Source of the DNA: Paraburkholderia piptadeniae
GTDB taxonomy: Bacteria; Pseudomonadota; Gammaproteobacteria; Burkholderiales; Burkholderiaceae
Length of the DNA: 64,000 nucleotides
Direction of reading: 5' to 3'
NCBI RefSeq assembly: GCF_900007165.1
Contig: NZ_CYGY02000072.1
Coordinates: 1 to 64,000, forward strand
Shown: piece by piece, positions 25,031 through 35,310 of the stretch
How positions within the stretch are numbered: the stretch's first letter is position 1
How the letters are laid out: every line of letters starts with the position of its first letter
Made by a program: the position numbers and the translations under genes
The notes under the pieces: generated by a model
Told to the model about the DNA's origin: nothing
Seen by the model: only the letters and a program-made list of their open reading frames with translations
Database searches by the model: none

Positions 25031-25810
25031 ATGGACAAGCCAACGGGTCAGCCGCTCGCGCAGCGCAAGGTGCTGATCATCGGTATCGCCAACGAGCACT
25101 CCATCGCGTATGGCTGCGCGCGCGCGTTTCGCGAACTCGGCGCGGAGCTGGCCATCACGTATCTGAACGACAAGGCGAAAGCCTATGTCGAGCCGCTCGC
25201 GCAGGAACTTGGCGCGTCGATGCTGCTGCCGCTCGACGTGTCGAAGCCCGGCGAGCTCGAAGCCGTCTTCGACGCGGTCCGCGACACATGGGGACGGCTC
25301 GACGTCGCCGTGCATTCGATCGCGTTCGCGCCGAAAGCCGATCTGCAAGGCGGCTTGCTGAACAGTTCGGCGGAAGGCTTTTCAGTGGCAATGGATATCT
25401 CGTGCCATTCGTTCATCCGCATGGCGCGCCTTGCCGCGCCGCTGATGGACGAAGGCGGCTCGATGTTCGCGATGAGCTACCTGGGCGCGACGCGCGTCGT
25501 GCCGAACTACGATCTGATGGGCCCCGTGAAAGCGGCGCTCGAAGCGTCGTGCCGATACCTCGCGCATGAACTCGGGCCGAAGCACATCCGCGTGCATCCG
25601 ATTTCGCCGGGGCCGCTGAAGACGCGCGCCGCGTCCGGCCTCAAGGACTTCGATCTGCTGCTAAACGAAGCGGCCGAGCGCGCGCCCATCGGCGAACTTG
25701 TCGACATCATGGACGTCGGCTATACGTGCGCGTTCCTCGCGACACCGTACGCGCGGCGCGTGACGGGCAACACGGTGTTCGTCGACGGCGGGGTCAATAT
25801 CATCGGCTGA
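25031..25810 (+). CDS. fabI: Enoyl-[acyl-carrier-protein] reductase (NADH)
   Basis: The 259-residue SDR enzyme reduces trans-2-enoyl-ACP in fatty-acid synthesis. FabI hallmarks are GIANEHSIAYG at the N-terminus, HSIAFAP, Tyr150 and Tyr160-x6-Lys167 (YDLMGPVK). The family-typical SPGPLKTRAASG and a closing GNTVFVDGGVNI complete it. Its position after pta-ackA rather than among fatty-acid synthesis genes suggests a secondary copy tied to this cluster, though that needs the genome to confirm. Confidence 0.92.
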   Translation: MDKPTGQPLAQRKVLIIGIANEHSIAYGCARAFRELGAELAITYLNDKAKAYVEPLAQELGASMLLPLDVSKPGELEAVFDAVRDTWGRLDVAVHSIAFAPKADLQGGLLNSSAEGFSVAMDISCHSFIRMARLAAPLMDEGGSMFAMSYLGATRVVPNYDLMGPVKAALEASCRYLAHELGPKHIRVHPISPGPLKTRAASGLKDFDLLLNEAAERAPIGELVDIMDVGYTCAFLATPYARRVTGNTVFVDGGVNIIG

Positions 25811-25812
25811 AT

Positions 25813-25842
25813 GCGGGGCGTCGTTCGATAACGGCACCCCGC
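25813..25842 (+). terminator. Terminator-like hairpin after fabI
   Basis: GCGGGG (25813-25818) and CCCCGC (25837-25842) frame an extended imperfect stem three bases after the fabI stop codon. No T-run follows, only CTTCCCC, so its strength is uncertain. Confidence 0.5.
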
Positions 25843-26008
25843 TTCCCCGTGTAAACCATTTACGCCTGACGGGCGTTGTACTTCTGCACTCAACCGCGCC
25901 CCTCGGCTGACGCCGGCAAGAACATCTCATAACATGATGGATCTTGCGCGGCCGCCCGCAACGGTATATGCGCTTCAGTCAACGATCCGAAAGCAACACG
26001 TAGTCGAA

Positions 26009-26326
26009 ATGAACGATGCGTCGCATAAGATAACTTCCGCCTCTTCTTCGTCGAAAACGCACGCCGTGCCCACGCCTTCCATCATTCCCAAGCAGGACAA
26101 CGCGCAGGACGCGGCCTCCGCCGCGCGCGAAAACAAGGTCGCGCATGGCGGCACGCCGTGGACGATGTTCGCGCTGTCGGCGATCGGCCTGCTGGTCGGC
26201 GCGTTTGCCGTGATCGGACCGGAACACGTGTCGGTGGCCGTCGCCAAGACGTTGCTGACGGTCGGCTGCCTGGTGGTCGCGGCGCTCGCGGGCATCGTCG
26301 TGGCGGATCTTTCCAGAAGGCAATGA
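26009..26326 (+). CDS. Membrane protein with two helices, unknown function
   Basis: The 105-residue protein has a polar Ser/Ala-rich N-terminus of about 50 residues. Two membrane segments follow, separated by a short loop: WTMFALSAIGLLVGAFAVIG and VAKTLLTVGCLVVAALAGIV. The tail is short and basic (ADLSRRQ). The start ATG is a choice; 25 more codons are in frame upstream. The family is unrecognised. It lies between the fabI cluster and the rpoD promoter region. Confidence 0.6.
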   Translation: MNDASHKITSASSSSKTHAVPTPSIIPKQDNAQDAASAARENKVAHGGTPWTMFALSAIGLLVGAFAVIGPEHVSVAVAKTLLTVGCLVVAALAGIVVADLSRRQ

Positions 26327-26364
26327 CACCCCTCCGCACCAGCGCGGCGCATTTCATGCTACAC

Positions 26365-26398
26365 AAAGTGGTGCACCGCACCACTTTTCTGGTATACT
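26365..26398 (+). promoter_or_regulatory. rpoD promoter with overlapping inverted repeat
   Basis: AAAGTGGTGC (26365-26374) and GCACCACTTT (26378-26387) are a perfect 10-bp inverted repeat with a 3-base centre. It is followed directly by TGGTATACT (26390-26398), an extended -10 element. The repeat occupies the -35 region, so a bound protein would block RNA polymerase. Alternatively the repeat could act as a terminator for the gene ending at 26326, though the T-run is short. The nearest downstream gene is rpoD, with a leader of more than 200 bases. Confidence 0.6.
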
Positions 26399-26627
26399 CA
26401 CAGATTCACTTTTTTCGCACGCGTCGAATTGCGTCCTAACTGGAAGGCACTGCGCGGAAGGTCCAGCGAACGCACTGGCATTTCAGTGCGCTTCGGCGGC
26501 CCCCAGCGCATCGTTCCGCGTCAATCGATTCGTGCAACACCCCGCCCTCCCTCACGATCCGACAGGTCACGCTGCCTGCCGCGCCCGTGCGCGCGGGGAA
26601 GCGAAACAGCCTGCCGAGGAGAACGTA

Positions 26628-28625
<1,998 letters not shown>

Positions 28626-28671
28626 CGGCTCGAAGCTGCACGTCGCCGTGACGCGCGGCACGCGACAACAA

Positions 28672-28707
28672 AACGCGCGACAACCTTGGGGTTGTCGCGC
28701 GTTTTTT
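28672..28707 (+). terminator. Rho-independent terminator of rpoD
   Basis: A perfect stem CGCGCGACAAC / GTTGTCGCGCG with a short loop is followed by TTTTTT (to 28707). On the minus strand TTTTG follows the stem, so it may also stop transcription arriving from the convergent PRC-barrel gene. Confidence 0.92.
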
Positions 28708-28757
28708 ATTGCACCTTCAACGCGTGCATCACGCGGGCAAACGATCTAGCCGACACA

Positions 28758-29198
28758 TCAATGATGCTCGCCGTATTCCTTGCGAGCCATCGGCGTCGCG
28801 CGCACTTTCGAATACTGGAACGCGGGAATCGCCTTTACCGCGTCTTTCGTAGCGCCGGCCCATACCAGCTTGCCGCCCGTATAGTCGAGTTGGGACATCG
28901 GGATCGCGACATCGTGCTGCGACACGCCAAGGAACTGATGCGCAGCGACGACTGCAAACGAGGCGGCATTGTCCGGCGAAATGATGATGTCGTGCAGTAC
29001 GCCAACCTTCTGGCCCTCCTCGTTGTAGATCGGCTTGCCCAGCAGGCTCTTTTTCGCGCTCCAGCCGTTGATGATGATCGATTCCTGCTCGACGCTCACG
29101 CCGATGGTCTGTGCGCCCGCCACCTGCGCGCTGGCTTGACCCGAAAACACGCCGAGCGTCGACGCCGCGATCAGAACCGCTGCCCACTTTGCCTTCAT
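28758..29198 (-). CDS. Exported PRC-barrel domain protein
   Basis: The 146-residue precursor has a signal peptide (AAVLIAASTLGVFSGQASA, cleavage near residue 24). A PRC-barrel domain follows from about residue 48 (SLLGKPIYNEEGQKVGVLHD, then SFAVVAAHQFLGVSQHDVAI). Exported PRC-barrel proteins in proteobacteria are small periplasmic or surface beta-barrels whose partners are mostly unknown. It is convergent with rpoD and shares the bidirectional terminator. Confidence 0.85.
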   Translation of the reverse strand: MKAKWAAVLIAASTLGVFSGQASAQVAGAQTIGVSVEQESIIINGWSAKKSLLGKPIYNEEGQKVGVLHDIIISPDNAASFAVVAAHQFLGVSQHDVAIPMSQLDYTGGKLVWAGATKDAVKAIPAFQYSKVRATPMARKEYGEHH

Positions 29199-29319
29199 AG
29201 CTTATTCTCCGATGTGAAATGTTGTTGCGAGGGACTGCCGCTGCTGTGAGAAGCGACATACCTTACCGCATCGGAAACAAACCGTCGCAGAAGGGTACAC
29301 GGGGGCGCTTTTCGTCGTG

Positions 29320-30147
29320 CTACTTCGCGAGGCTCAGCCCTTTCCCCAGCACGGAGCCGTCCTTCTGGTTCACGAGCCAGACGGCCTGAACGCTTGCGTG
29401 AAGCGTGGAGGTTCGACGGGTGATGTCGGTGGGCTCTTCGTCGGTCGGATCGCTGTGCTCGCGCGTCTCCGTCAGATACGGCGGCTCCAGCGTGCAGACG
29501 AGCAAGATCGCGAAGTTGTCGCCGGCGTTCTCGAATGCCTCTTTCGAGAGCATCAGCCGGCCGCGCGCGACGGTTTTCGCCGCACCTTCTGTCTTCAGCT
29601 GGATCAGGTCGATGTTCTGGATGTAGCCCTTGGCCTTCGCGTCGGGCGCGATCACGAGCCCGCGCCCCCTCGGGCCGACGATGTTCAGATAGAGCTGGAT
29701 CGCTTCAGGATGCTCGTCGCTGGCAAGCGGCACGTTCACGCTCAGCCGATGCGTCGCCGAGCGGTACAGAATGCCGTGCGGCGCGGGAATCATGAACAGG
29801 AACGTGCGCTGTCCGTTCTCCGTGGTCGCCGCATGGCCGTGAAAGATGCGGTCGAACGGCTCACGCGCGAGATTGCGAATGCGGTCGCTGAGCGATTGCG
29901 TCGCCGCAGCGGGCATCTGGCCAGCGAGTGCATCGCGGACCTTCACGGGATCATCGGCGGTGACGTGCTCCGGCATGGCCGTGGTGTTCGACGCTTCCAG
30001 CCCAGCGGCTTTGGAGGTGGCAGCCGATAAATTCGCCGATGCACTCGTCGCCCCATAAGCGGCCGCGCTCATGCACAGCGCCGCCGCCATACACAGCCTA
30101 AGCCCGACTCCATTTGCCCTGGCAACCGTGCGATTCAGAAAATGCAC
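29320..30147 (-). CDS. Exported protein of unknown function
   Basis: The 275-residue precursor has a signal sequence (VGLRLCMAAALCMSAAAYGA, cleavage near residue 33). The mature part has no recognised domain. It contains a Ser/Ala-rich stretch, then mixed beta-type sequence (RTFLFMIPAPHGILYRSATH, AIQLYLNIVGPRGRGLVIAP). One internal segment (FAILLVCTLEPPYLTE) is weakly hydrophobic. GTG at 30147 with GGAGAGG five bases upstream is preferred over an ATG six codons earlier. No neighbour suggests its role. Confidence 0.7.
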   Translation of the reverse strand: MHFLNRTVARANGVGLRLCMAAALCMSAAAYGATSASANLSAATSKAAGLEASNTTAMPEHVTADDPVKVRDALAGQMPAAATQSLSDRIRNLAREPFDRIFHGHAATTENGQRTFLFMIPAPHGILYRSATHRLSVNVPLASDEHPEAIQLYLNIVGPRGRGLVIAPDAKAKGYIQNIDLIQLKTEGAAKTVARGRLMLSKEAFENAGDNFAILLVCTLEPPYLTETREHSDPTDEEPTDITRRTSTLHASVQAVWLVNQKDGSVLGKGLSLAK

Positions 30148-30637
30148 AACATCCTCTCCGTTCATGATGACGCTATCGGTGCGTCTTGTTCTTCTCACGG
30201 TTCGTCTCGACGGGTCGAACGTGCTAACAATTCGCATTCTAAGCGTATTCGATGAACGGGATGCGGCAAGCGGGCTAAGGCTCCAGCAGGCGTTCTGCCA
30301 AGAAAAAACGCCAGGCACCGAAGTACCTGGCGTGCAGTTCGACTACACAGGCGCTCGACGCGCCTTTTATTCTTGCCTGTATATCGACTGCGAATCGCTA
30401 ATCTTTAGGCCTTTGCGCATACATTTAATCAGGGAAGGAATGAGGCCATCCGGCTAACTTTACCATCCTCAGCATGGCGAAGGTTGCAATCTCATCGAAT
30501 GTGACTCGCAAACGTTTTCTCCATTCGCCTTCACACGATCCGGCATGTCCCGACTATTGTGCGACTGAACCCGGCAACCCGCGCGCGGCGAGATTCGCAT
30601 ACAGCGCGCGCACGCCGATGGTCCGATGAAAAGCGCG
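30148..30637. other. Non-coding interval between exported protein and LacI gene
   Basis: This 490-base stretch has no credible gene. It contains a clear minus-strand terminator (30303-30333) preceded, in transcription order, by a second small stem (AGGCGC/GCGCCT, 30349-30365). The terminator lies 300 bases past the lacI-type stop, so either the lacI transcript has a long 3' UTR or a small RNA of roughly 100-200 nt is made here. Confidence 0.45.
30303..30333 (-). terminator. Rho-independent terminator (minus strand)
   Basis: ACGCCAGG (30308-30315) and CCTGGCGT (30326-30333) form a perfect stem. Read on the minus strand the stem is followed by TTTTTTCTTGG. Confidence 0.88.
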
Positions 30638-31714
30638 CTACGCGCTCTCGCGCGCGATCACGCTGAAGTCGATCTTCACGCTCTTGTGCGCCGAAGCGCG
30701 CGTCGATCCTGCCGCGCCGTCCTGTGCCGCGAGCGCGGCCAGCAGCGTCTCGCCCGTGCGCGTGCCGATGCCGTACGCGTCGACGGAAATCGTCGTGATA
30801 GTGGGCGTGCAGCACGCGGCCACTTCGAAATTGCCGAAGCCCGCGACGGCGATATCGCCCGGCACCGACAAGCCGCGACGATGACATTGCATGATCGCGC
30901 CGAACGCGGACATGTCGCTCACGCACATCACGGCGTCCGTATCGGGCCATTGACGCAACAGCGCATCGAGCGCGGGCGCGCCGTGGCTCATCGTGATCGG
31001 CGACTCGCCGAGACGCACGACGCGCGGCTCGCCCAGGCCCTGCGCCTTCACTTCCTGGAGATAGCCCTTCAGACGCTCGAGGCCGCGCCGGTCGAGCTCG
31101 CTCGCGCCGCCGACAAAGCCGATGCGCCGATAGCCGCGCTCGACCAGATAGCGGACCATCTCGCGCGCGGCCTTCGCGTTGGAAAAGCCCACGGCCGCAT
31201 CGATCGGCGAGGTGGGCAGATCCCACATCTCGACGACGGGGACGCCCGAGCGCAACAACAGCTCGCGCGTCCCGCTCGTATGTTGCGCGCCCGTCAGCGC
31301 GATGCAGCGCGGCTGATGGCGCAGCATCGAGCGCACGAGCCGCTCTTCGCGTTCGAGGTCGTAGTCCGTATCGCCGATCAGCAGTTGCAGCCCTTGCGGC
31401 TCGAGCGCGGCCGTGAGTCCGCGCACGGTGTCGGAGAAGTTGGAGCTGGCAAGCGAAGGCACGAGCACCGCGGCGAACGCCGAACGCCCCGAGGACAACG
31501 CGCCCGCCGCCGCATCCGCGACGTAGCCGAGTTCGTCGATGGCCCGCTGCACGCGCTCGCGCGTGGCGGGCGCGACGCCGCGGCCGGCGAGCACGCGCGA
31601 GACCGTCATCTTCGATACGCCCGCGAGGGCCGCGACATCCGACATGCGCGGCGGTCCCGCGAGCGCGTTGCGTGTTTCGATGGCGCGTCTGGTGCTGCGT
31701 GGAGTGCTGGACAT
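30638..31714 (-). CDS. LacI-family transcriptional regulator (GntR-gluconate-repressor-like)
   Basis: The 358-residue protein has an N-terminal LacI HTH and hinge (MSDVAALAGVSKMTVSRVLA, residues about 24-44) and a periplasmic-binding-like sugar-sensing domain (AAVLVPSLASSNFSDTVRGL; IGFVGGASELDRRGLERLKG; VAGFGNFEVAACCTPTITTI). The layout is that of gluconate-operon-type repressors. It is encoded directly downstream of a SMP-30 lactonase on the same strand, so its ligand is probably a sugar acid or lactone. A likely operator lies in 31715-31847 (AT-rich, near TGATAACGGCAAC), but no clear palindrome was found. Confidence 0.92.
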   Translation of the reverse strand: MSSTPRSTRRAIETRNALAGPPRMSDVAALAGVSKMTVSRVLAGRGVAPATRERVQRAIDELGYVADAAAGALSSGRSAFAAVLVPSLASSNFSDTVRGLTAALEPQGLQLLIGDTDYDLEREERLVRSMLRHQPRCIALTGAQHTSGTRELLLRSGVPVVEMWDLPTSPIDAAVGFSNAKAAREMVRYLVERGYRRIGFVGGASELDRRGLERLKGYLQEVKAQGLGEPRVVRLGESPITMSHGAPALDALLRQWPDTDAVMCVSDMSAFGAIMQCHRRGLSVPGDIAVAGFGNFEVAACCTPTITTISVDAYGIGTRTGETLLAALAAQDGAAGSTRASAHKSVKIDFSVIARESA

Positions 31715-31847
31715 GCTGATCGTTTTGTTCTTTATCAGCCGCATATGATAACGGCAACCTCGTGCGCGACCCGTCCGTCCGCGACAGACGCTGCACGAAG
31801 AGCATGATGAAGGCGACGCCGGATTCGATGCGTGCGCGATCGCCCAT

Positions 31848-32738
31848 TCAATCCGTCACGCGCAATGCGCTGCGCTTTTCGATGAGCCCCGGCACGGACA
31901 CGCGCATCGCAAAGACCCCGCCCGATTGCGGATACTGCTCGAGTTCCTCGGCGGGACGGCCCTGGCGCGCGGTGGTCACATAAAGCGTGCGCAGATCGTC
32001 GCCGCCGAACGCGCACATCGTCGGGCAGCGCGCGGGCAGCGGATATTCGCCGACGACCTTGCCTTCAGGAGAAATGCGCACCACACGTCCGCCTTCGTAC
32101 AGCGCGGACCAGTAGCAGCCTTCGCTATCCACCGACGCGCCATCGGGACGCCCGCGATCCGTCGGCGTCGGCTCGAACTTCACCCAGTCTTCGCGCGGCC
32201 CGACCTCGCCGCTGTCGACGTCATACGGATGCCGGTAGATCGTGAAGCGCGGCGTATCCGAGTGATAACACCAACAGTAGTCGGGACTGAACGCCATGCC
32301 ATTCGACGTCAGCAGGCCCGCGTCGATCTTCGTCAGCTCGCCGTTTGCGTAGCGGTACAACGATGCGGCATTGCCCGCCTTCGGTTCGTCTAGCGTGCCG
32401 AGCCAGAACCGGCCATGCGCATCGCAGCGGCCATCGTTGAAGCGGCTCGTCGCGGGATTCTCCGGGTTCGCGCAGAGCTTGCGCACCACCTGCCCTTTCG
32501 CGTCCAGCAGAAAGATGCCCGTGCGCATGCCGGCGATGAAACCGTCGTCTTCCGTCAGCGAAAAGCACGCGATGTTCTCGGGCATCGGAATCGCCACATC
32601 CTGCCCTGTCTTCGGATCGAAACCATGCAGCGCCGGCGCCTGGATATCGACCCACCACAGCTTCGCGCGGCGCTCATCCCAACGCGGACACTCGCCGAGC
32701 GCGGCGGCAGCGGGCAATACACATTCGAACGTCTGCAT
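31848..32738 (-). CDS. SMP-30/gluconolactonase/LRE family sugar lactonase
   Basis: The 296-residue beta-propeller enzyme hydrolyses aldonolactones using a divalent metal. Conserved pieces are LGECPRWDERRAKLWWVDI with the metal-binding Glu, RFNDGRCDAHGRFWLGTLD, LLTSNGMAFSPD (Asn of the metal site), RGRPDGASVDSEGCYWSALY (Asp) and a final TLYVTTAR. Length is typical. It precedes the LacI regulator by 133 bases in the same direction. The pair looks like a sugar-acid regulatory unit without its downstream catabolic genes. Confidence 0.9.
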   Translation of the reverse strand: MQTFECVLPAAAALGECPRWDERRAKLWWVDIQAPALHGFDPKTGQDVAIPMPENIACFSLTEDDGFIAGMRTGIFLLDAKGQVVRKLCANPENPATSRFNDGRCDAHGRFWLGTLDEPKAGNAASLYRYANGELTKIDAGLLTSNGMAFSPDYCWCYHSDTPRFTIYRHPYDVDSGEVGPREDWVKFEPTPTDRGRPDGASVDSEGCYWSALYEGGRVVRISPEGKVVGEYPLPARCPTMCAFGGDDLRTLYVTTARQGRPAEELEQYPQSGGVFAMRVSVPGLIEKRSALRVTD

Positions 32739-32804
32739 GATGTGGTCCTCTCTCGTGGGTCTGCAAAACGCACGCGGCGCGGATCAATCAACAGTAGCAA
32801 ACAA

Positions 32805-33035
32805 TCATGCAACGTTCAGCGTCGTAGCCGTTCTTCGCATGCAGTCCGTCGCGCGAACCAGTCTGTGCGCATCGCAGCGTTGCATCCGCGCGCGCGGTCC
32901 GCGCCGCTCCCTGAGCCGTTCGGGACGCATGCTCGCGCCATGTCGCTGGCGGCTGTCTTCTTCGCTGGCGAGGGGAGCCACGGGCCCGCGATCGCGGGTG
33001 AAGAAGTCGATCAACGTCGAGAGGCGCTGCTTCAT
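32805..33035 (-). CDS. Small basic protein, doubtful
   Basis: A 76-residue ORF starts MKQRLSTLIDFFTRDRGPVA with a good ribosome-binding site (GGAG, six bases upstream). The remainder is strongly Arg-rich, and codon use after residue 35 is unremarkable, so the 3' half may not be under protein selection. It could be a small regulator or a spurious frame. No family is recognised. Confidence 0.35.
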   Translation of the reverse strand: MKQRLSTLIDFFTRDRGPVAPLASEEDSRQRHGASMRPERLRERRGPRARMQRCDAHRLVRATDCMRRTATTLNVA

Positions 33036-33681
33036 GTCGTCTCCAGGTGCTTGTCGTGCCGCATTCGTGCGCATGCGACGCGAAGAACGCGAGAGTAAAC
33101 GGCAACGGCGTCCCGCCAATCCGGTTCGAAGACCAGACCGAGGGGACGCCGTTGTCCAATTCGATGCTGCAAAGTGCTGCGAAGGTTTGCTGCGGCGCGG
33201 CTCGTCGTCGACGCCGCGGCAGTTCGGTACTGCAAGTCATATGCCATGCGCGAGGTTTCGCTGGATGGCCGCGCGCGCAGGCGATGTGACGATCACGTTG
33301 ATTCGAAAGCGGCCGCGATCAGCGAATCATCATGATGCTCGCAAGCACTTCGGTGGTGCGTCGCAGCACTGCGCAAGTGCGCTGCCCAATCGCACTGCAA
33401 TCGTCAGACGCATTGCATCGCACAGTCGATTCGTCCGCGCGCAACGAAGCCTGCTGCGCCATTGCATACAATGGAGGCCTCAAGCGTTTCGGCCACTGGC
33501 CCCGTTCTTGCGGTAATGCCGTTCGCCGGCAAAGGCGCCGGCATCCGGTCCGGGCGCGCAGCCCGCCACGGGAACAGGTTAAGAAAGCAGACAGGACAGC
33601 GGCGTCCCTTCGTGCAAGCACGAGCGGGACGCCGTTTGCATTGGCGGCATCGATTGACGAACACACGCGATGGAGAAACGG
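33036..33681. other. Non-coding stretch with two look-alike hairpins
   Basis: This stretch of about 645 bases has no convincing gene. Two hairpins have the same stem ends. AACGGCGTCCC/GGGACGCCGTT spans about 33104-33153 with a long internal loop. GGCGTCCC/GGGACGCC spans about 33601-33633, with inner pairing CGTGC/GCACG. The second lies 50-80 bases upstream of the cobA start and could be a leader element or terminator. Confidence 0.45.
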
Positions 33682-34443
33682 ATGAACACGGGCAAAGTCA
33701 CACTGGTCAGCGCGGGGCCCGGCGATCTCGACCTGCTCACCTTCAAGGCGGCGAAGGCAATCGCGGCCGCCGACGTGCTGCTGATCGACGATCTCGTCGA
33801 CGACGAGATCACGACGCTGAAGGCGGCTCATGCGCGCGTGATCAAGGTCGGCAAGCGCGGCGGCTGCAAGTCGACGCCGCAAGCGTTCATCCAGCGCCTG
33901 ATGCGCCGCTACGCGCTGCAAGGCCGGCACGTCGTGCGGATCAAGGGCGGCGATGCGCTGCTGTTCGGCCGCGCGGGCGAAGAGATCGCGGATCTGCGCA
34001 GCGCGGGAATCGACGTCGATATCGTCAACGGGATCTCATCCGGCTTTGCGGCGGCAGCGGGGCTCGGCGTGTCGCTCACGCATCGCGACCATTGCCAGGG
34101 CGTGATCTTCGTGACGGCGCATCTGCGCGACGGCAGCGAACCCGACTGGGCGACGCTCGCTGCCACGGGCATGACGCTCGCGATCTACATGGGCGCGAGC
34201 CGCATCGACGGCATCAGCGAAGCGCTCCGCAAGACACTGCCCGTCGACACGCCCGCGGCCGTCGTGCAATGGGCCGGCACGTCGCGCGAAAAGCGCGTGT
34301 GCGCGACGCTCGGTGAGATTGCGGCGTGTGCCGCGTCGGAAAATATTGCGAGCCCTGCCGTGATTCTGATCGGCGCGGCGATTGGAGAAGGCGTGGCGCA
34401 ACTGGCCGCGCGCAGCGAGTCGATGTGTCGGCTGAGCGCGTGA
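33682..34443 (+). CDS. cobA: Uroporphyrinogen-III C-methyltransferase
   Basis: The 253-residue SAM-dependent enzyme methylates uroporphyrinogen III twice to precorrin-2, the branch point to siroheme and cobalamin. Motifs include VSAGPGDLDLLTFKA (SAM-binding GxGxGD type), VLLIDDLVD, the family signature VRIKGGDALLFGRAGEE, GISSGFAAAAGLGVSLTHRD and YMGAS. It is a single-domain SUMT without the CysG dehydrogenase part. Start MNTGKV is chosen because GGAG lies just upstream. No other tetrapyrrole genes are nearby. Confidence 0.93.
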   Translation: MNTGKVTLVSAGPGDLDLLTFKAAKAIAAADVLLIDDLVDDEITTLKAAHARVIKVGKRGGCKSTPQAFIQRLMRRYALQGRHVVRIKGGDALLFGRAGEEIADLRSAGIDVDIVNGISSGFAAAAGLGVSLTHRDHCQGVIFVTAHLRDGSEPDWATLAATGMTLAIYMGASRIDGISEALRKTLPVDTPAAVVQWAGTSREKRVCATLGEIAACAASENIASPAVILIGAAIGEGVAQLAARSESMCRLSA

Positions 34444-34488
34444 GCGCGCCGGCTGATTAGCCTGGCGATTCGATTGCTCAGCGCCCGC

Positions 34489-35097
34489 TCATTGCCCGCA
34501 CATGATCTTCATGATGCCGGCCTGCGTCAGCACGCCGACCACACGGCCGCCCTCGCCCACGACGGGTAAATGATGATGCCCTTCTTTTTGCGTGAAGAGC
34601 GGAATGACATCGGTGAGCGGCGTCGTCTCCGCAACGCAGCGGATCTTGCGCGACATCACCATGGTCACGGGCCGCGCGCGCCGCTCGCTCTCGGACACAG
34701 TGGTATCGGACGCGAGCTTGAGAAAAGGCAGAACTGCATCGAGCGGCTGCAGGTCGACATGCGTAACCACGCCTTTCAGACAGCTCTCCGCATCGACGAC
34801 GGGCAATAGCTTGATATGGTGCGAATCGAGCAGCTTCAGCGCTGCGCCGATGGTATCGTCGACGGTGACGGTAACGGGCGGCTTGCGCATCACGTCCGCG
34901 CACGTGAGCTGCAGCAGCTGCTGGAAATAGGCTTGCCGTTGCAACTCGCCGAGCATCGATCGCCGATCGTCCTGTTGCCCCCGCGCCCGGCCTTCTCCCT
35001 GGTTCGATTGACCGTCGCCCCTCGCGCGGTCATTCTCCGGCCCGACGTGATGACTCGGGTTCCCGAAACACCAGTTCAATACCGACGAGATCGACAT
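34489..35097 (-). CDS. CBS-pair protein
   Basis: The 202-residue protein has a polar N-terminal 55 residues and then two CBS motifs (about 65-125, TCADVMRKPPVTVTVDDTIG; and 145-202, VMSRKIRCVAETTPLTDVIP...GHHHLPVVGEGGRVVGVLTQ). The CBS arrangement is like that at the C-terminus of HPP-type membrane proteins, but the HPP membrane domain is absent here. CBS pairs sense adenine nucleotides. GGGGAGGG upstream supports the start. The partner protein is unknown. Confidence 0.85.
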   Translation of the reverse strand: MSISSVLNWCFGNPSHHVGPENDRARGDGQSNQGEGRARGQQDDRRSMLGELQRQAYFQQLLQLTCADVMRKPPVTVTVDDTIGAALKLLDSHHIKLLPVVDAESCLKGVVTHVDLQPLDAVLPFLKLASDTTVSESERRARPVTMVMSRKIRCVAETTPLTDVIPLFTQKEGHHHLPVVGEGGRVVGVLTQAGIMKIMCGQ

Positions 35098-35310
35098 GTT
35101 GGCCCTCCCCAAGGGTGCGTTGACCGTGCATGAAACGGCAATTCCCGCGATGCACATCAGCTTTCATCGCTTGCTGCCAGTTTACATCATAACGTGAGGC
35201 ATTTGCGCGCGGCGCGCTGTCGCTGCCCGAACACGGAAAAAGCCGGCAAAAGCGGGGCAAAAACGCCGACATGCGATAATTGCGTATTACGTCGCACCAC
35301 GACGGCCCGT

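Noticed and set aside
31715..31847. LacI/GntR-type operator between the lactonase and regulator genes
   Set aside because: One half-site-like TGATAACGG is present but no symmetrical partner was found.
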